Assembly: GCA_036924835.1 (NCBI GenBank)
Contig: JBAGRR010000001.1
Location: forward strand, 2,929,001-2,993,000
Length of the DNA: 64,000 nucleotides
Origin: Nitrobacteraceae bacterium AZCC 1564
Lineage (GTDB): Bacteria; Pseudomonadota; Alphaproteobacteria; Rhizobiales; Xanthobacteraceae
Reading direction: 5' to 3'
The notes under the pieces were generated by a model. The model made no database searches. It was given only the letters and a program-made list of their open reading frames with translations, and was not told where the DNA came from. Both the position numbers and the translations under genes were made by a program. Of the stretch, positions 39,124 through 48,472 are shown piece after piece. Numbering within the stretch: position 1 is the first letter of the stretch; each line of letters opens with the position of its first letter.

Positions 39124-39900
39124 ATGTTCAAGGTTCGTGTCATTCCCTGTCTCGATGTCAAGGACGGCCGTGTCGTCAAAGGCATTAACTTCGTCGACCT
39201 GCGCGACGCCGGCGATCCGGTCGAAGCGGCGATTGCGTATGATGCTGCGGGTGCGGACGAACTCTGTTTTCTCGACATTAATGCGACCCACGAAAACCGC
39301 GGCACAATGCTGGATGTCGTCCGGCGGACGGCGGAAGCCTGCTTCATGCCGCTGACGGTGGGCGGTGGTGTTCGCACCGTGGACGATGTTCGCACGCTGT
39401 TGAATTATGGGGCCGACAAGGTCTCGATCAATTCTGCCGCTGTCAGCCGTCGCGAGTTCGTGAAGGAAGCTGCCGAAAAGTTCGGCGATCAGTGCATTGT
39501 CGTTGCCATCGACGCGAAAAGTGTCAAACGCCCGGGCGGGTCGGATCGCTGGGAAATCTTCACCCATGGTGGGAGAAAAGCCACCGGCATCGATGCCATC
39601 GAGTACGCTCAGGAGGTGGTTTCGTTGGGAGCAGGCGAGATCCTGTTAACCTCTATGGATCGCGATGGCACGCGCCAGGGGTTCGATATTCCACTCACGC
39701 GAGCCATCGCGGACAGCGTCAAAGTGCCGGTCATCGCGTCCGGCGGCGTCGGCAACCTGGACCATCTGGTTGCGGGGATCCGCGAAGGTCATGCGACGGC
39801 CGTGCTGGCGGCGTCCATTTTTCATTTCGGTGAGTTCAGCATCCGCGATGCCAAAGACCACATGGTCCGTGCCGGGCTGCCGATGCGGCTCGATCCGTAA
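39124..39900 (+). CDS. hisF: Imidazole glycerol phosphate synthase, cyclase subunit HisF
   Basis: A 258-residue TIM barrel. Catalytic Asp in [15 protein letters not shown] and in [16 protein letters not shown], with [11 protein letters not shown] and [11 protein letters not shown] phosphate sites. Joined with HisH it makes IGP and AICAR from PRFAR. It follows hisA by 11 bases; a 78-base gap with a long A tract separates it from hisE. Confidence 0.97.
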   Translation: MFKVRVIPCLDVKDGRVVKGINFVDLRDAGDPVEAAIAYDAAGADELCFLDINATHENRGTMLDVVRRTAEACFMPLTVGGGVRTVDDVRTLLNYGADKVSINSAAVSRREFVKEAAEKFGDQCIVVAIDAKSVKRPGGSDRWEIFTHGGRKATGIDAIEYAQEVVSLGAGEILLTSMDRDGTRQGFDIPLTRAIADSVKVPVIASGGVGNLDHLVAGIREGHATAVLAASIFHFGEFSIRDAKDHMVRAGLPMRLDP

Positions 39901-39953
39901 AAGGCTAATCTAATCAGCAGTTTGGGCTCCCTGCGAAGGTATGGAAGTGATAG

Positions 39954-39971
39954 AAAAAAAAAAAAAAAAAA
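39954..39971. repeat. A(18) homopolymer tract just before hisE
   Basis: Eighteen consecutive A on the + strand end seven bases before the hisE ATG, where the ribosome-binding site should be. Upstream GGAAG (39942-39946) is displaced to about 30 bases from the start. If real, it may affect hisE translation. Confidence 0.9.
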
Positions 39972-39978
39972 GCGCATC

Positions 39979-40302
39979 ATGACGAATTTCACGATCCATG
40001 ATCTTGCGGCCATCATCGACACCCGCGCAGCCTCGGGCGGCGAGGCGTCGTATACGCGAAAGCTCTTGGATAAGGGCGCTGAACACTGCGCCAAGAAATT
40101 CGGCGAAGAGGCGGTCGAGACGGTGATTGCGGCCGTCGAAAATGACCGAGGGCATCTGATTGCTGAAAGCGCCGATCTTATCTTTCACTGGCTGGTGCTG
40201 CTGAAAGCGCGCGGCGTCACTTTGACTGAAGTTGAAGCTGTGCTCGCGCAGCGCACGCAGATGTCGGGACTTGAGGAAAAAGCTGCGCGCAAGCGCGATT
40301 AA
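39979..40302 (+). CDS. hisE: Phosphoribosyl-ATP pyrophosphatase
   Basis: 107 residues from ATG 39979 ([19 protein letters not shown]). An all-alpha MazG-like enzyme: [26 protein letters not shown] and [23 protein letters not shown] show the acidic Mg-binding helices. Hydrolyses PR-ATP to PR-AMP, step 2 of histidine synthesis. An in-frame extension through the A tract (RKKKKKKR) is possible but unlikely. Ends 58 bases before coaA. Confidence 0.95.
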   Translation: MTNFTIHDLAAIIDTRAASGGEASYTRKLLDKGAEHCAKKFGEEAVETVIAAVENDRGHLIAESADLIFHWLVLLKARGVTLTEVEAVLAQRTQMSGLEEKAARKRD

Positions 40303-40360
40303 CTTCATCGCCAGCTGCGCGGAGGGACAGCCGCGTGCCTGGCCAAAAGGAACCTGGCTC

Positions 40361-41326
40361 ATGGATGCGAGAGCCGAGCAACAGAATCAGATCCAATACA
40401 ATCCGTACCGGGTATTTTCCCGCGCGGAGTGGGCAGCTTTGCGCGAAGACATGCCGATGACGCTCACCGCCGAGGAAATCGCGCGGATGCACTCGATGCA
40501 TGATCGCCTTGATATCGCGGAGGTCGAAGAGATTTATCTGCCGCTGTCTCGCCTGCTGTCCTTTTATGTTGCGGCGGCCCAGCGATTGTTCGTGGCCCAG
40601 CGGCACTTCCTTGGCATTGAAGATCGCAAAATGCCTTACATCATCGGCGTCGCCGGATCGGTGGCGGTCGGAAAATCCACTACCGCGCGTGTGCTGCAGG
40701 CGCTGCTGGCGCGCTGGTCGCCGCAGCCCAAGGTTGATCTGGTGACGACCGACGGCTTCCTGTTTCCCAACGAGGTGCTGGAGCGGGAAGGGCTGATGCA
40801 GCGGAAGGGCTTTCCGGAAAGCTACGACCTTCCCGCGTTGCTTGGCTTTCTGTCCGACATCAAGGCCGGGCGGCGGCCAGTGCAGGCTCCAATTTACTCG
40901 CACCTGACTTATGACATCGTCCCCAATCAGTGGGTCGAAATTGACCGGCCGGACATCCTGATCGTCGAGGGCGTGAACGTCTTGCAAACCGGGCGGCTGC
41001 CGCGGGATGGCAAGGCGGTGCCGTTCGTGTCCGACTTCTTCGACTTCTCGGTTTATATCGACGCCGAGGAGCCGATCCTGCGCGAATGGTATGTCGAACG
41101 CTTCCTGACGCTACGGGACACCGCGTTCCTTGATCCGCGATCCTATTTCCATCGTTACGCGACGCTGTCCGACGAGGAAGCGACCGAAAAGGCGCTTTCG
41201 CTTTGGAACGGGATCAATCTAGTCAATCTGCAAGAAAATATTCTGCCGACGCGCCCGCGGGCAACGCTGATCCTGAAAAAGGGCAGCGATCACGTCATCG
41301 AAAACGTTTCTCTGCGCCGGCTTTAA
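40361..41326 (+). CDS. coaA: Pantothenate kinase, type I
   Basis: 321 residues from ATG 40361, with AAAAGGAA about ten bases upstream. P-loop [17 protein letters not shown] (about 90-106), [30 protein letters not shown], and [17 protein letters not shown] [13 protein letters not shown] are the CoaA signatures. Commits pantothenate to coenzyme A. End of the his-coaA cluster, an arrangement usual in Rhizobiales. Convergent with olsB. Confidence 0.95.
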   Translation: MDARAEQQNQIQYNPYRVFSRAEWAALREDMPMTLTAEEIARMHSMHDRLDIAEVEEIYLPLSRLLSFYVAAAQRLFVAQRHFLGIEDRKMPYIIGVAGSVAVGKSTTARVLQALLARWSPQPKVDLVTTDGFLFPNEVLEREGLMQRKGFPESYDLPALLGFLSDIKAGRRPVQAPIYSHLTYDIVPNQWVEIDRPDILIVEGVNVLQTGRLPRDGKAVPFVSDFFDFSVYIDAEEPILREWYVERFLTLRDTAFLDPRSYFHRYATLSDEEATEKALSLWNGINLVNLQENILPTRPRATLILKKGSDHVIENVSLRRL

Positions 41327-41363
41327 TCGGCGCGCTTGACCTGCGTAACGTTCGGCCGGCGAT

Positions 41364-42392
41364 TTATGCCGCGTGACGCGTGGCGTCGACGCCGAAATGA
41401 TCGAGATAACGCCCACTGATGGATGAAACCGGCATCACGACCAAGACGTCCGTGGTCCCGAATTGGTGATCCACCACAGCGCCGTCACCGACGAACGCGC
41501 CGAGCCGCAAATAGCCTTTGATCAACGGCGGCAATTGCTTCAACGCAGCCTTGGTATCGACATCGTCCTTCGCGATTCGATTCATTTCCACCCGGCGCGA
41601 GGGGTGTGCGCTGGCTCGCCACGCTTCCGGCGCACGCGCAAAGTGGTGCAGAAACGAAAGCGGCAGGGCGAGGCGATCCGGGTCAGTGCCTTCGAAGCTG
41701 GCACAGCCGATCATGACGTCTAGATTGTGCTGCCGCACGTAGCTCCACACGCCGTGCCACAGCAGCTCGACCGTGCGCTTGGTGCGGTAGGGCGGAAGCA
41801 CGCAGGAGCGGCCGAGCTCCAGGAATTTCAAGCCGGCATGCCGCTCCATCAGGCCGGAAATCTCGAATTCGTCATCGGTGTAAAAACCGCCATGACGCTC
41901 GGCCACGTCCTGCCGCAGGAGCCGATAGGTGCCGACAACGGGCTGCTTGCCGCTGAGAGAGGGCTTGGCATCATGGTCGACAACCAGGATGTGATCGCAA
42001 ATCTTGTCGAACGCATCCTTGTCGCGCTGCGCGAGCATGGTTGCTGCGTCGGCAATCGCCGATCCGTCCTTGTAAAAGACTTTATAGCGCAGCTTCTGAG
42101 CGCGCTTCACATCGCCCTTGGTTCGCGCAAGCCGCACCTCGAGCGGGCCCATCCGGCCAAGCGTCGCGGATTGGGGCGTAAATGTCTGGAATGGACTGAT
42201 GATGCCTTCGCCACGAAGACCGGGCATTAGCCATGTCGCGGCAGCAGTGGCTGCGAACTTCGCCTTCTCGGGTTTGAACATCTGAACCAGCGCGTGCTGC
42301 CGAATTGCTGCAAGCGGCTTTTGAATCGCAGTGCGCTCAGGAGATTTCGTCTTGATGGCGGGCTTCGTTCCAGCCGGTCCGTTGCCGTGCAT
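41364..42392 (-). CDS. olsB: Ornithine-ACP N-acyltransferase OlsB-like
   Basis: A 342-residue GNAT-fold acyltransferase of the OlsB/hemolysin-like group. A basic N-terminal extension of about 75 residues precedes LEVRLARTKGDVKRAQKLRYKVFY, then VGTYRLLRQDVAE, ELGRSCVLPPYRTKRTVELLW and GCASFEGTDPDRLALPLSFLHHF. OlsB makes lyso-ornithine lipid from 3-hydroxyacyl-ACP and ornithine; OlsA, the second acyltransferase, is not in the window. The long N-terminus may start later than shown. Other acyl acceptors such as glycine or lysine lipids cannot be excluded. Confidence 0.8.
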   Translation of the reverse strand: MHGNGPAGTKPAIKTKSPERTAIQKPLAAIRQHALVQMFKPEKAKFAATAAATWLMPGLRGEGIISPFQTFTPQSATLGRMGPLEVRLARTKGDVKRAQKLRYKVFYKDGSAIADAATMLAQRDKDAFDKICDHILVVDHDAKPSLSGKQPVVGTYRLLRQDVAERHGGFYTDDEFEISGLMERHAGLKFLELGRSCVLPPYRTKRTVELLWHGVWSYVRQHNLDVMIGCASFEGTDPDRLALPLSFLHHFARAPEAWRASAHPSRRVEMNRIAKDDVDTKAALKQLPPLIKGYLRLGAFVGDGAVVDHQFGTTDVLVVMPVSSISGRYLDHFGVDATRHAA

Positions 42393-42489
42393 GGGCTTCC
42401 TCTTGACCGCGCGCTTGTTCGAATCGCGAAAGCGCAGTCTGTGAGGCTTGAATAAACACGGACGTGATACGGATTTATGACGTTCGTCG

Positions 42490-44736
42490 TTACACCACTG
42501 TCACGGAAGACATCGCATTTGCTCTGACAGTTGCGAGCGCATCGGCGAGTTTGTCGCGATCGAGCGGCTTGATGAGGAAGCCGTCCATTCCAGCTTCGAA
42601 GCACGCGTAACGATCATCCACCAAGGTGTTTGCGGTCAATGCGAGAATGATCGTTCTTGAACCGCGGCCCGCCTCGTGCGCGCGAATTTGCTTGGTTGTT
42701 TCGATGCCGTCGAGCGCGGGCATCTGAACATCCATCAACACCACATCGTAGGGCGTATCGGCGGAGTCCGCGGCAAGCCAGGACTCCAGCGCTTCCTCGC
42801 CATTCGTCGCAACGGTGCACTGATGGCCGAGACGCTTGAGCAGTGAGCGAATCAGGAGCGCATTGATTTCGTTGTCTTCAGCAACGAGAACTGAAAGTGC
42901 TTCTGATTGCGGAGTAGCGACCGGCTCCGACGCTTCCATGCATCCTTCGTCATGGTCCGAAATTTCCGGCACGAGAGTTGCCGCCGGTTGAACAAGCCGC
43001 GCCGCAAGCGAAGCGGCTCGCAACGGTTTGACGAGGTAGCCGGTGAAGGCTGCCATGGTTGACGGTGCGATTTCGTGCCGGCCGGCGGGCGTAAACATCG
43101 CGATGCGATGGGATGTGTGAGGAAGCGCGGCCTCGCCAAACGCAAGCATGTCCGTTTCACCGATCATGTGATCGACGAGCACCGCATGCCACGAACGCTC
43201 GGGCAGCAAGGCTTTCGCAATGAAGGGATCGGAGACAGTGCAGGTTTGCGCGCCCCAACGCTCCAGCCGGCGAGCGATCAATGACGCCTCGATGGTTTGT
43301 GTCGCCACCAGCATGATTGCTTTGTCGGTCAGATCGGGAGCTGTAAAGGCCGGGGCCGCGTCGCTATCGGGATCCGCGGGGAGTGGGATTGAAAACTCAA
43401 ATGTCGCCCCGGCGCCTTCGGCGCTTTCAAGCGTAATCCGGCCGCCCATCCGCTTGACGAGACGTTCGCTGATACTCAGTCCCAGGCCGGTCCCACTGTA
43501 ATTGCGCGGGGAAACCTGCTCAAACTCCTCGAAGATGCGCTCTTGTGCTTCCGGCGCGATGCCGATGCCGGTATCGCGGACTAGGAAGCAGATCTCTCCA
43601 GGCCAAATGCCCGCCTCGACGATGAGGGCCACGCCGCCGGTGTCGGTGAACTTGATGGCATTGCCGGCGAGATTGAGCAGCACCTGTCGCAAACGTGCGG
43701 CGTCACCGATAACCTTGGACGGCAACCGTTCGTCGACATAAGCGGCGATTTCGAGATGACGCGCCTGCGCACGGGGCGCCAGCAATTCCGTAATATCTTC
43801 GACCAGCGTGGCCAGGGTAAAGGGCCGATGTTCGATGTCGATCCTGCCGGCTTCGATTTTCGAGAAATCCAGCAACTCTTCGATCAGCGCCAGCAAGGCG
43901 TCGCCCGATGTCTTGACGGCTTTGACATAGGTCGTCTGCTCCGGTGTGAGCGATGTATCGAGCAAGAGACTGCTCATGCCGATGATGCCGTTCAATGGCG
44001 TGCGGATTTCGTGCGACGCCATCGCCAGGAAACGCGATTTTGCGCGATTAGCTGAATTGGCAAGGTCGCGGGCTTCCGCCAGGGCGCGTTCGGTCTCAGT
44101 GCGGTCCGTTACGTCGCGACCCACGCATTGCAGGTCCGCCGCGCGGTTTGCATCGCTGCGGACGAGACCTTCGCGCCATGCGATCCAGCGAGGTCCCCAC
44201 GCTGTCTGTATTTTCTGATCATGAACCCGAACGCCGTTCGCTTCGACGGCAGCATCCCCCTGCTCCAGCACTGGCAGCGTAAATGGTGTCCCGATCAGAG
44301 CTTCGCGAGATTTTTGGGCGAGCGCGCAATAGGCTTCGTTGACGGACGTGATCCGGCCATCGCTGTCACGCAAAACGATCAAGTCGGTCTGGGATTCGAA
44401 CAGGAAGCGTGCTCGTTCCTCTGCTTCCTTGAGCTCCCAATTACGGTCGACAAGCGCTTCGTTGTGCAGCTCGATTCTGCGAACCTTCTGTCTCATCCAG
44501 CGCAGCCGCATGCTCTGGATTGCAAGGCCGAGGCACGCGAGGGCGAACAGGAAGCTTGCACCCATGGCAAAGGCCTGGGGATCGTAACCGGATACGTCCT
44601 GCCGACTGCCCGAGACAAACCCAAAAGCGCCGCCAAACGCTGCCATAAAAATCATGACCGAGCGAATGGCAAAGTTTATTCGCGGGTGGACGCGCGCAAA
44701 ACGGCGGAGCCGTGTTCTGATTCTCAAACCCCGCAT
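42490..44736 (-). CDS. Hybrid sensor histidine kinase with PAS domain and receiver
   Basis: 748 residues. Two membrane helices (about 25-85) with a short loop, a PAS domain (about 110-225), HisKA with phosphorylated His in FLAMASHEIRTPLNG, HATPase (N box LLNLAGNAIKFTDTG; G boxes DTGIGIAPE, GTGLGLSIS), a degenerate middle receiver (about 485-600) with VLVDHM but no N-terminal acidic pair, and a C-terminal receiver (about 625-740) with VLVAEDNEIN, DVVLMDVQMP and the KPLDRD lysine. The partner regulator and signal are unknown; no response regulator is adjacent. The preceding minus-strand gene encodes a small exported protein. Confidence 0.92.
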   Translation of the reverse strand: MRGLRIRTRLRRFARVHPRINFAIRSVMIFMAAFGGAFGFVSGSRQDVSGYDPQAFAMGASFLFALACLGLAIQSMRLRWMRQKVRRIELHNEALVDRNWELKEAEERARFLFESQTDLIVLRDSDGRITSVNEAYCALAQKSREALIGTPFTLPVLEQGDAAVEANGVRVHDQKIQTAWGPRWIAWREGLVRSDANRAADLQCVGRDVTDRTETERALAEARDLANSANRAKSRFLAMASHEIRTPLNGIIGMSSLLLDTSLTPEQTTYVKAVKTSGDALLALIEELLDFSKIEAGRIDIEHRPFTLATLVEDITELLAPRAQARHLEIAAYVDERLPSKVIGDAARLRQVLLNLAGNAIKFTDTGGVALIVEAGIWPGEICFLVRDTGIGIAPEAQERIFEEFEQVSPRNYSGTGLGLSISERLVKRMGGRITLESAEGAGATFEFSIPLPADPDSDAAPAFTAPDLTDKAIMLVATQTIEASLIARRLERWGAQTCTVSDPFIAKALLPERSWHAVLVDHMIGETDMLAFGEAALPHTSHRIAMFTPAGRHEIAPSTMAAFTGYLVKPLRAASLAARLVQPAATLVPEISDHDEGCMEASEPVATPQSEALSVLVAEDNEINALLIRSLLKRLGHQCTVATNGEEALESWLAADSADTPYDVVLMDVQMPALDGIETTKQIRAHEAGRGSRTIILALTANTLVDDRYACFEAGMDGFLIKPLDRDKLADALATVRANAMSSVTVV

Positions 44737-44867
44737 CGGCTGCCGTCCCGCAGTTGAGTCATGCGCTTGAAAGTCCCGAAAGAGTGAGAGGGGGATATTG
44801 CGAAGTGCTTGAGCTGGGTCCCGCTGATGGAAACGTGGTTTGCGAGCCCTTAAGGACGCGGCCTACC

Positions 44868-45335
44868 TCACAGCGAGGCCGTGGTTTGTGTCGGTCTGGC
44901 ACGCCTGGCGCTGACCACGAGTGCGGCCGCCTCGCGCGCGGTGAAAGTCCGCGACTGAACGAAGATCCGGTAATCAGCCCCGCCGTCTTTAGACAGATAA
45001 ATGATTGGCTCCGTCATCGAGGCATGGTCCGTAATGCTGACAAATCGTGTGTCTCGGGTGATGGCGCAGCTGTCAGCGTCCGGAGTGCTCAGGTCATCAA
45101 CCACGACGAAGTCGGCGATGTCCGCGCGTTCAACGAGTTGGACCCGGACCGTGGCTGCGGCGGGATCGTCGGTGAAGCTGACATGAAGCGGACTTTGCCA
45201 GGGGGCCGTCGCCATCTGGAGCGAGGCGTTCCCGAGCGAAATGCAGGGCTGGCTGCCCGGGAGCAGTTCGGCACCGGCGACGAAGCCAACGAGGATCAAT
45301 GGCAAGGATGATGCCAGAAGCTTGACACGCAACAT
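44868..45335 (-). CDS. Exported protein of unknown function
   Basis: I do not recognise this 155-residue protein. It has a signal peptide (MLRVKLLASSLPLILVGFVAG) and a mature part with two cysteines (QPCISLG; DADSCAIT) and several beta-like segments (VRVQLVERADIADFVVVDD; RFVSITDHASMTEPIIYLS). It is 131 bases upstream of the hybrid kinase on the same strand, so it could be part of its transcript or a periplasmic partner; no sequence proves this. Confidence 0.65.
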   Translation of the reverse strand: MLRVKLLASSLPLILVGFVAGAELLPGSQPCISLGNASLQMATAPWQSPLHVSFTDDPAAATVRVQLVERADIADFVVVDDLSTPDADSCAITRDTRFVSITDHASMTEPIIYLSKDGGADYRIFVQSRTFTAREAAALVVSARRARPTQTTASL

Positions 45336-45402
45336 GGACGCTACTCACAGGAACAACCGAAGCGCGGCGATCGGCGCTTATGGTTCCTGAAGTGTAAAGA
45401 GA

Positions 45403-45444
45403 GATCGTTACCAGAGCGTTCTCATGCGTCGAATTTATCTATGC
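45403..45444. repeat. Direct repeat, left copy, bounding the LysR segment
   Basis: GATCGT-ACC-GAGCGTTCTCATGCG-CGA is shared with 46766-46807, with 15 identical bases in the core (GAGCGTTCTCATGCG). The two copies flank the 1.3-kb segment holding the broken LysR gene. Confidence 0.6.
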
Positions 45445-45491
45445 GGGCGCTTCGGATGTCTCCTGAGCGTGGGCCACAGGAGGCCAGAACG

Positions 45492-46374
45492 TCATCCAGG
45501 GCCGAGCATATCGACCAATTTACGCGCGTGGATCGGAAGCGCTGTGAAGCTCCGGGCGCAGATCGAAAGGCGGCGTGTCGCCCAGGTTTCTGCAAGGCCG
45601 ACGGTCTTGAATGGCGCGCAGCCGTGATACTTCTTGGCAACGGAGCTGGGCACGATAGCTGAACCTACTCCACCTCCAACCATTCGACAGATAGCTTCAA
45701 AATTGCCAAGGCTGACCCGAAGCTTGAACGGGCGTCCTTCGCGAGCGGCGTGACTTACCAGATAAGTTTGCAGCGCGCTGTCTGTAAGAAGGCTGACGAA
45801 AGGCTCCGCTAAGACATCGCGAAACGCGATTTCATCAGCGTCGGCAAGCCGATGATTGGCACGATGAGAACAAATCCATCCGTCTCAAAGGGGAGAGTTT
45901 TAAGGGATCCAGTATCAGCTGTATCCGCTGCTATACCAAGATCAGCGAGGCCTCCAGCCACGGCTGCGACGATCTCTTGGCTAGGCATCTCCTTAAGATC
46001 GATGTCGATGGCCGGATGAGAGACGAGGAAGCGTTGTAATCTCTCGGGCAGATGGGTTTGCGCCGCCGTCACCGAGAGCAGTCGAATATGGCCACGTAAC
46101 CCTTCCGCGTAGAGGTGCAGGTCACCGCGCATTTGTTCGATTTGGCCAATCACAATGCGCGCGTGATGCAGTAAAGCCTCCCCCCCCCCGCCGGCGTAGG
46201 CCGGACGCCGCGCGAGTTACGGTCGAGCAGAGGAATTCTGTTTGTCTCTTCCATTCCACGGATGCGGGCGCTTGCAGACGGCAGAGCCAAACCGGCTCGT
46301 TCGGCGCCCTGCGTAATGCTTTCTGCCTCCACGATGTGCAGGAACAGGCGAAGATCGGTTAGATCGAAACGCAT
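45492..46374 (-). pseudogene. LysR-family regulator, frameshifted twice
   Basis: The product in three pieces gives a LysR protein of about 294 residues. The N-terminal helix-turn-helix (ITQGAERAGLALPSASARI; RNSRGVRPTPAG) runs from 46374 to a run of ten G on the coding strand (46180-46189). Here the frame shifts; ALLHHARIVIGQIEQM continues in another frame. A second shift near 45858 separates VLIVP from HRLADADEIAFRDVL, after which the C-terminal domain continues to TGA at 45492 (MVGGGVGSAIVPSSVAKKY). A canonical LysR would have about five G in the run. The target genes are unknown. It may be phase-variable, decayed, or sequence error. Confidence 0.85.
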
Positions 46375-46459
46375 ATGTTATCCTCAATGGCAACTCGCCT
46401 TCGGATGAGCCGAAGTCTACCAACGGATCTTCCGAATTGTGCGGAGGATCAGGTAGCCG

Positions 46460-46699
46460 ATGATGGTCGCACATCTTGCAACGACTACATCGGCTATGGG
46501 TACGTCAGAAACGCTTCTTACAGTTGTCGCTATAAGACTTGCGGCGCTTGTTGTCGCTGGGCTCGTCATCAAAGCCCTGCCGGAGCAGCCGCACCGAGAA
46601 CCGTCGTGTACGTCAGTCACAGTAAGTAGCGCCAAACAGCAAAAGCCTCGTGTGCCCGAGGATATTGAAACATTGCAGGACATGTTGCTGCACGACTGA
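46460..46699 (+). CDS. Possible small membrane protein
   Basis: A 79-residue frame with one hydrophobic segment (TLLTVVAIRLAALVVAGLVI) and a polar C-terminus ending EDIETLQDMLLHD. GGAGG lies about 12 bases upstream. I do not recognise it, and it may be non-coding. The minus-strand frame across the same DNA is less protein-like. The rest of 46375-46800 has no other supported gene. Confidence 0.3.
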   Translation: MMVAHLATTTSAMGTSETLLTVVAIRLAALVVAGLVIKALPEQPHREPSCTSVTVSSAKQQKPRVPEDIETLQDMLLHD

Positions 46700-46765
46700 C
46701 CGTCTATGCGGCACATCATGTCCTCCACCAGAAAGCTCGTTTGGACCCGAACCGTAGCTGCGGTG

Positions 46766-46807
46766 GATCGTAACCGGAGCGTTCTCATGCGACGATTTGG
46801 CTATGCA
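46766..46807. repeat. Direct repeat, right copy, bounding the LysR segment
   Basis: Partner of 45403-45444; it overlaps the stop codon of comM (46801-46803), so the segment border abuts that gene's end. Confidence 0.6.
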
Positions 46808-48339
46808 GCGCGCCGAAGGTCTTCCGCCAGCGCGCGATAGGAGAGTGCTTCGGCGAGGTGCAGCCGTCCGATCGTTTCCGCGCTATCCAGATCCGCCAGC
46901 GTGCGGGCGACGCGGAGGACACGGTGATATCCACGAGCTGAAAGACGCATGGTCTCGGCCGCGTCACGCAGCAGTTTCTGTCCTTGAGCATCCGGCTTGG
47001 CGATATCCTCCAGCACAGCGGCAGGCGCCTCGGCATTGGTCCGAATATGAGGCAGCCCTAGGCCTGCATATCTGGCGAGTTGGATGGCGCGGGCCGCGGC
47101 GACACGTGCTGCGACTTCGGCGGATCCCTCGGAAGGCGGCGGCAGGATGAGATCGCTCGCAGTGACGGCGGGCACTTCGATGCGCAGATCAATGCGATCC
47201 ATCAATGGACCGGAGATTCGTCCTTGATAATCGGCGCTGCAGCGATCAATTTTCCCGCGCTTGCACGAGTAGCCCGGCTCGTAGGCATTGCCGCAGCGGC
47301 ACGGATTCATTGCCGCCACCAGCATGAAGCGTGCGGGATATGTCACGCGGTGATTGGCGCGCGATACAGCGACTTCGCCATTTTCCAGTGGCTGCCGCAG
47401 CGAATCGAGAACCCGTGCGTCGAACTCCGGCAACTCGTCGAGAAACAGGACGCCCTGGTGTGCGAGCGAAATCTCGCCGGGCTTGGCGCGCATACCGCCG
47501 CCTGTCAGCGCGGCCATACTCGCGGAATGATGCGGCGCTCGGAATGGGCGGCGCGAAGTCAACGCTCCGCCTTCCAGCTCGCCTGCGACCGAGGCGATCA
47601 TGGAAACCTCAAGCAGTTCAGACGGCGACAGCGGCGGCAGGATCGATGGCAGCCGTGCCGCCAGCATGGATTTGCCCGAGCCTGGCGAGCCGACCATCAG
47701 CAGGTGATGGCCTCCCGCCGCCGCGATTTCCAGCGCGCGTTTGGCGCTTTCTTGTCCCTTGATGTCGCGAAGGTCGAGCAAGCTGGTTTGTTGCTCCGCG
47801 ATTTTTGGTTGGGGACGAGAAAGAACTTGCGTGCCCTTGAAGTGGTTGGCGAGCTGGATCAGCGACGACGCGGCAACGATTTGCAGATCGGGACTTGCCC
47901 ATGCTGCTTCAGGGCCGCAGTCCGCGGGACAGATCAGCCCTTCATCCCGTGCATTGGCGCCGATGGCGGCAGGCAACACGCCGGCAACCGGTGCGATCGA
48001 GCCGTCCAGACCAAGTTCGCCAAGCACAGTGAAATTCGACAAGGCATCCGGCGGAATGGCGCCGATCGCGGCCATCAGTCCGAGCGCGATCGGCAAATCG
48101 TAGTGACTGCCTTCCTTGGGCAAATCGGCAGGGGCGAGGTTCACGGTGATCCGCCGCGCGGGAAGCGCCAGACCAGAAGCGATCAGGGCGGACCGAACCC
48201 GTTCGCGGGCTTCGGACACCGCCTTGTCGGGGAGCCCGACGATCGCAAAAGCCGGAAGCCCCGGCGCGACCTGGACCTGTACGTCCACCGCGCGGGCTTC
48301 GATGCCTTCAAATGCCACCGTGGAAACGTGCTGAACCAT
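46801..48339 (-). CDS. comM: YifB/ComM-type Mg-chelatase-like AAA+ ATPase
   Basis: 512 residues from ATG 48339 (MVQHVSTVAFEGIEARAV). N-terminal ChlI/Lon-like domain (about 20-150: VQVQVAPGLPAFAIVGLPDKAV), AAA+ core with Walker A MVGSPGSGKSMLA and Walker B GVLFLDELPEF, four-Cys region (MNPCRCGNAYEPGYSCKRG), and the C-terminal Mg-chelatase domain (LSARGYHRVLRVARTLADL). ComM is a hexameric helicase that extends branch migration in natural transformation; whether this host is competent is unknown. Confidence 0.93.
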   Translation of the reverse strand: MVQHVSTVAFEGIEARAVDVQVQVAPGLPAFAIVGLPDKAVSEARERVRSALIASGLALPARRITVNLAPADLPKEGSHYDLPIALGLMAAIGAIPPDALSNFTVLGELGLDGSIAPVAGVLPAAIGANARDEGLICPADCGPEAAWASPDLQIVAASSLIQLANHFKGTQVLSRPQPKIAEQQTSLLDLRDIKGQESAKRALEIAAAGGHHLLMVGSPGSGKSMLAARLPSILPPLSPSELLEVSMIASVAGELEGGALTSRRPFRAPHHSASMAALTGGGMRAKPGEISLAHQGVLFLDELPEFDARVLDSLRQPLENGEVAVSRANHRVTYPARFMLVAAMNPCRCGNAYEPGYSCKRGKIDRCSADYQGRISGPLMDRIDLRIEVPAVTASDLILPPPSEGSAEVAARVAAARAIQLARYAGLGLPHIRTNAEAPAAVLEDIAKPDAQGQKLLRDAAETMRLSARGYHRVLRVARTLADLDSAETIGRLHLAEALSYRALAEDLRRAA

Positions 48340-48472
48340 GAACCCTCGCGCTTTGCGCGAAACCATAGCAAAGGCTCAACCGTCTGCCAAGAACATTTGG
48401 GGAACAGAATGCTTGTATGACATTGACGCGGCGGTAAGCAGCTCCCCACCGCGTCAGCGTCCGCAGCGAAAA

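Noticed and set aside
46417..46788. A 123-codon minus-strand frame between the LysR pseudogene and comM
   Set aside because: Cys/Ser/Thr-rich with no domain and overlapping a slightly better plus-strand frame; not supported.
47080..48420. A 446-codon plus-strand frame across comM
   Set aside because: Shadow of comM, composed largely of Arg/Gly/His with no protein family features.
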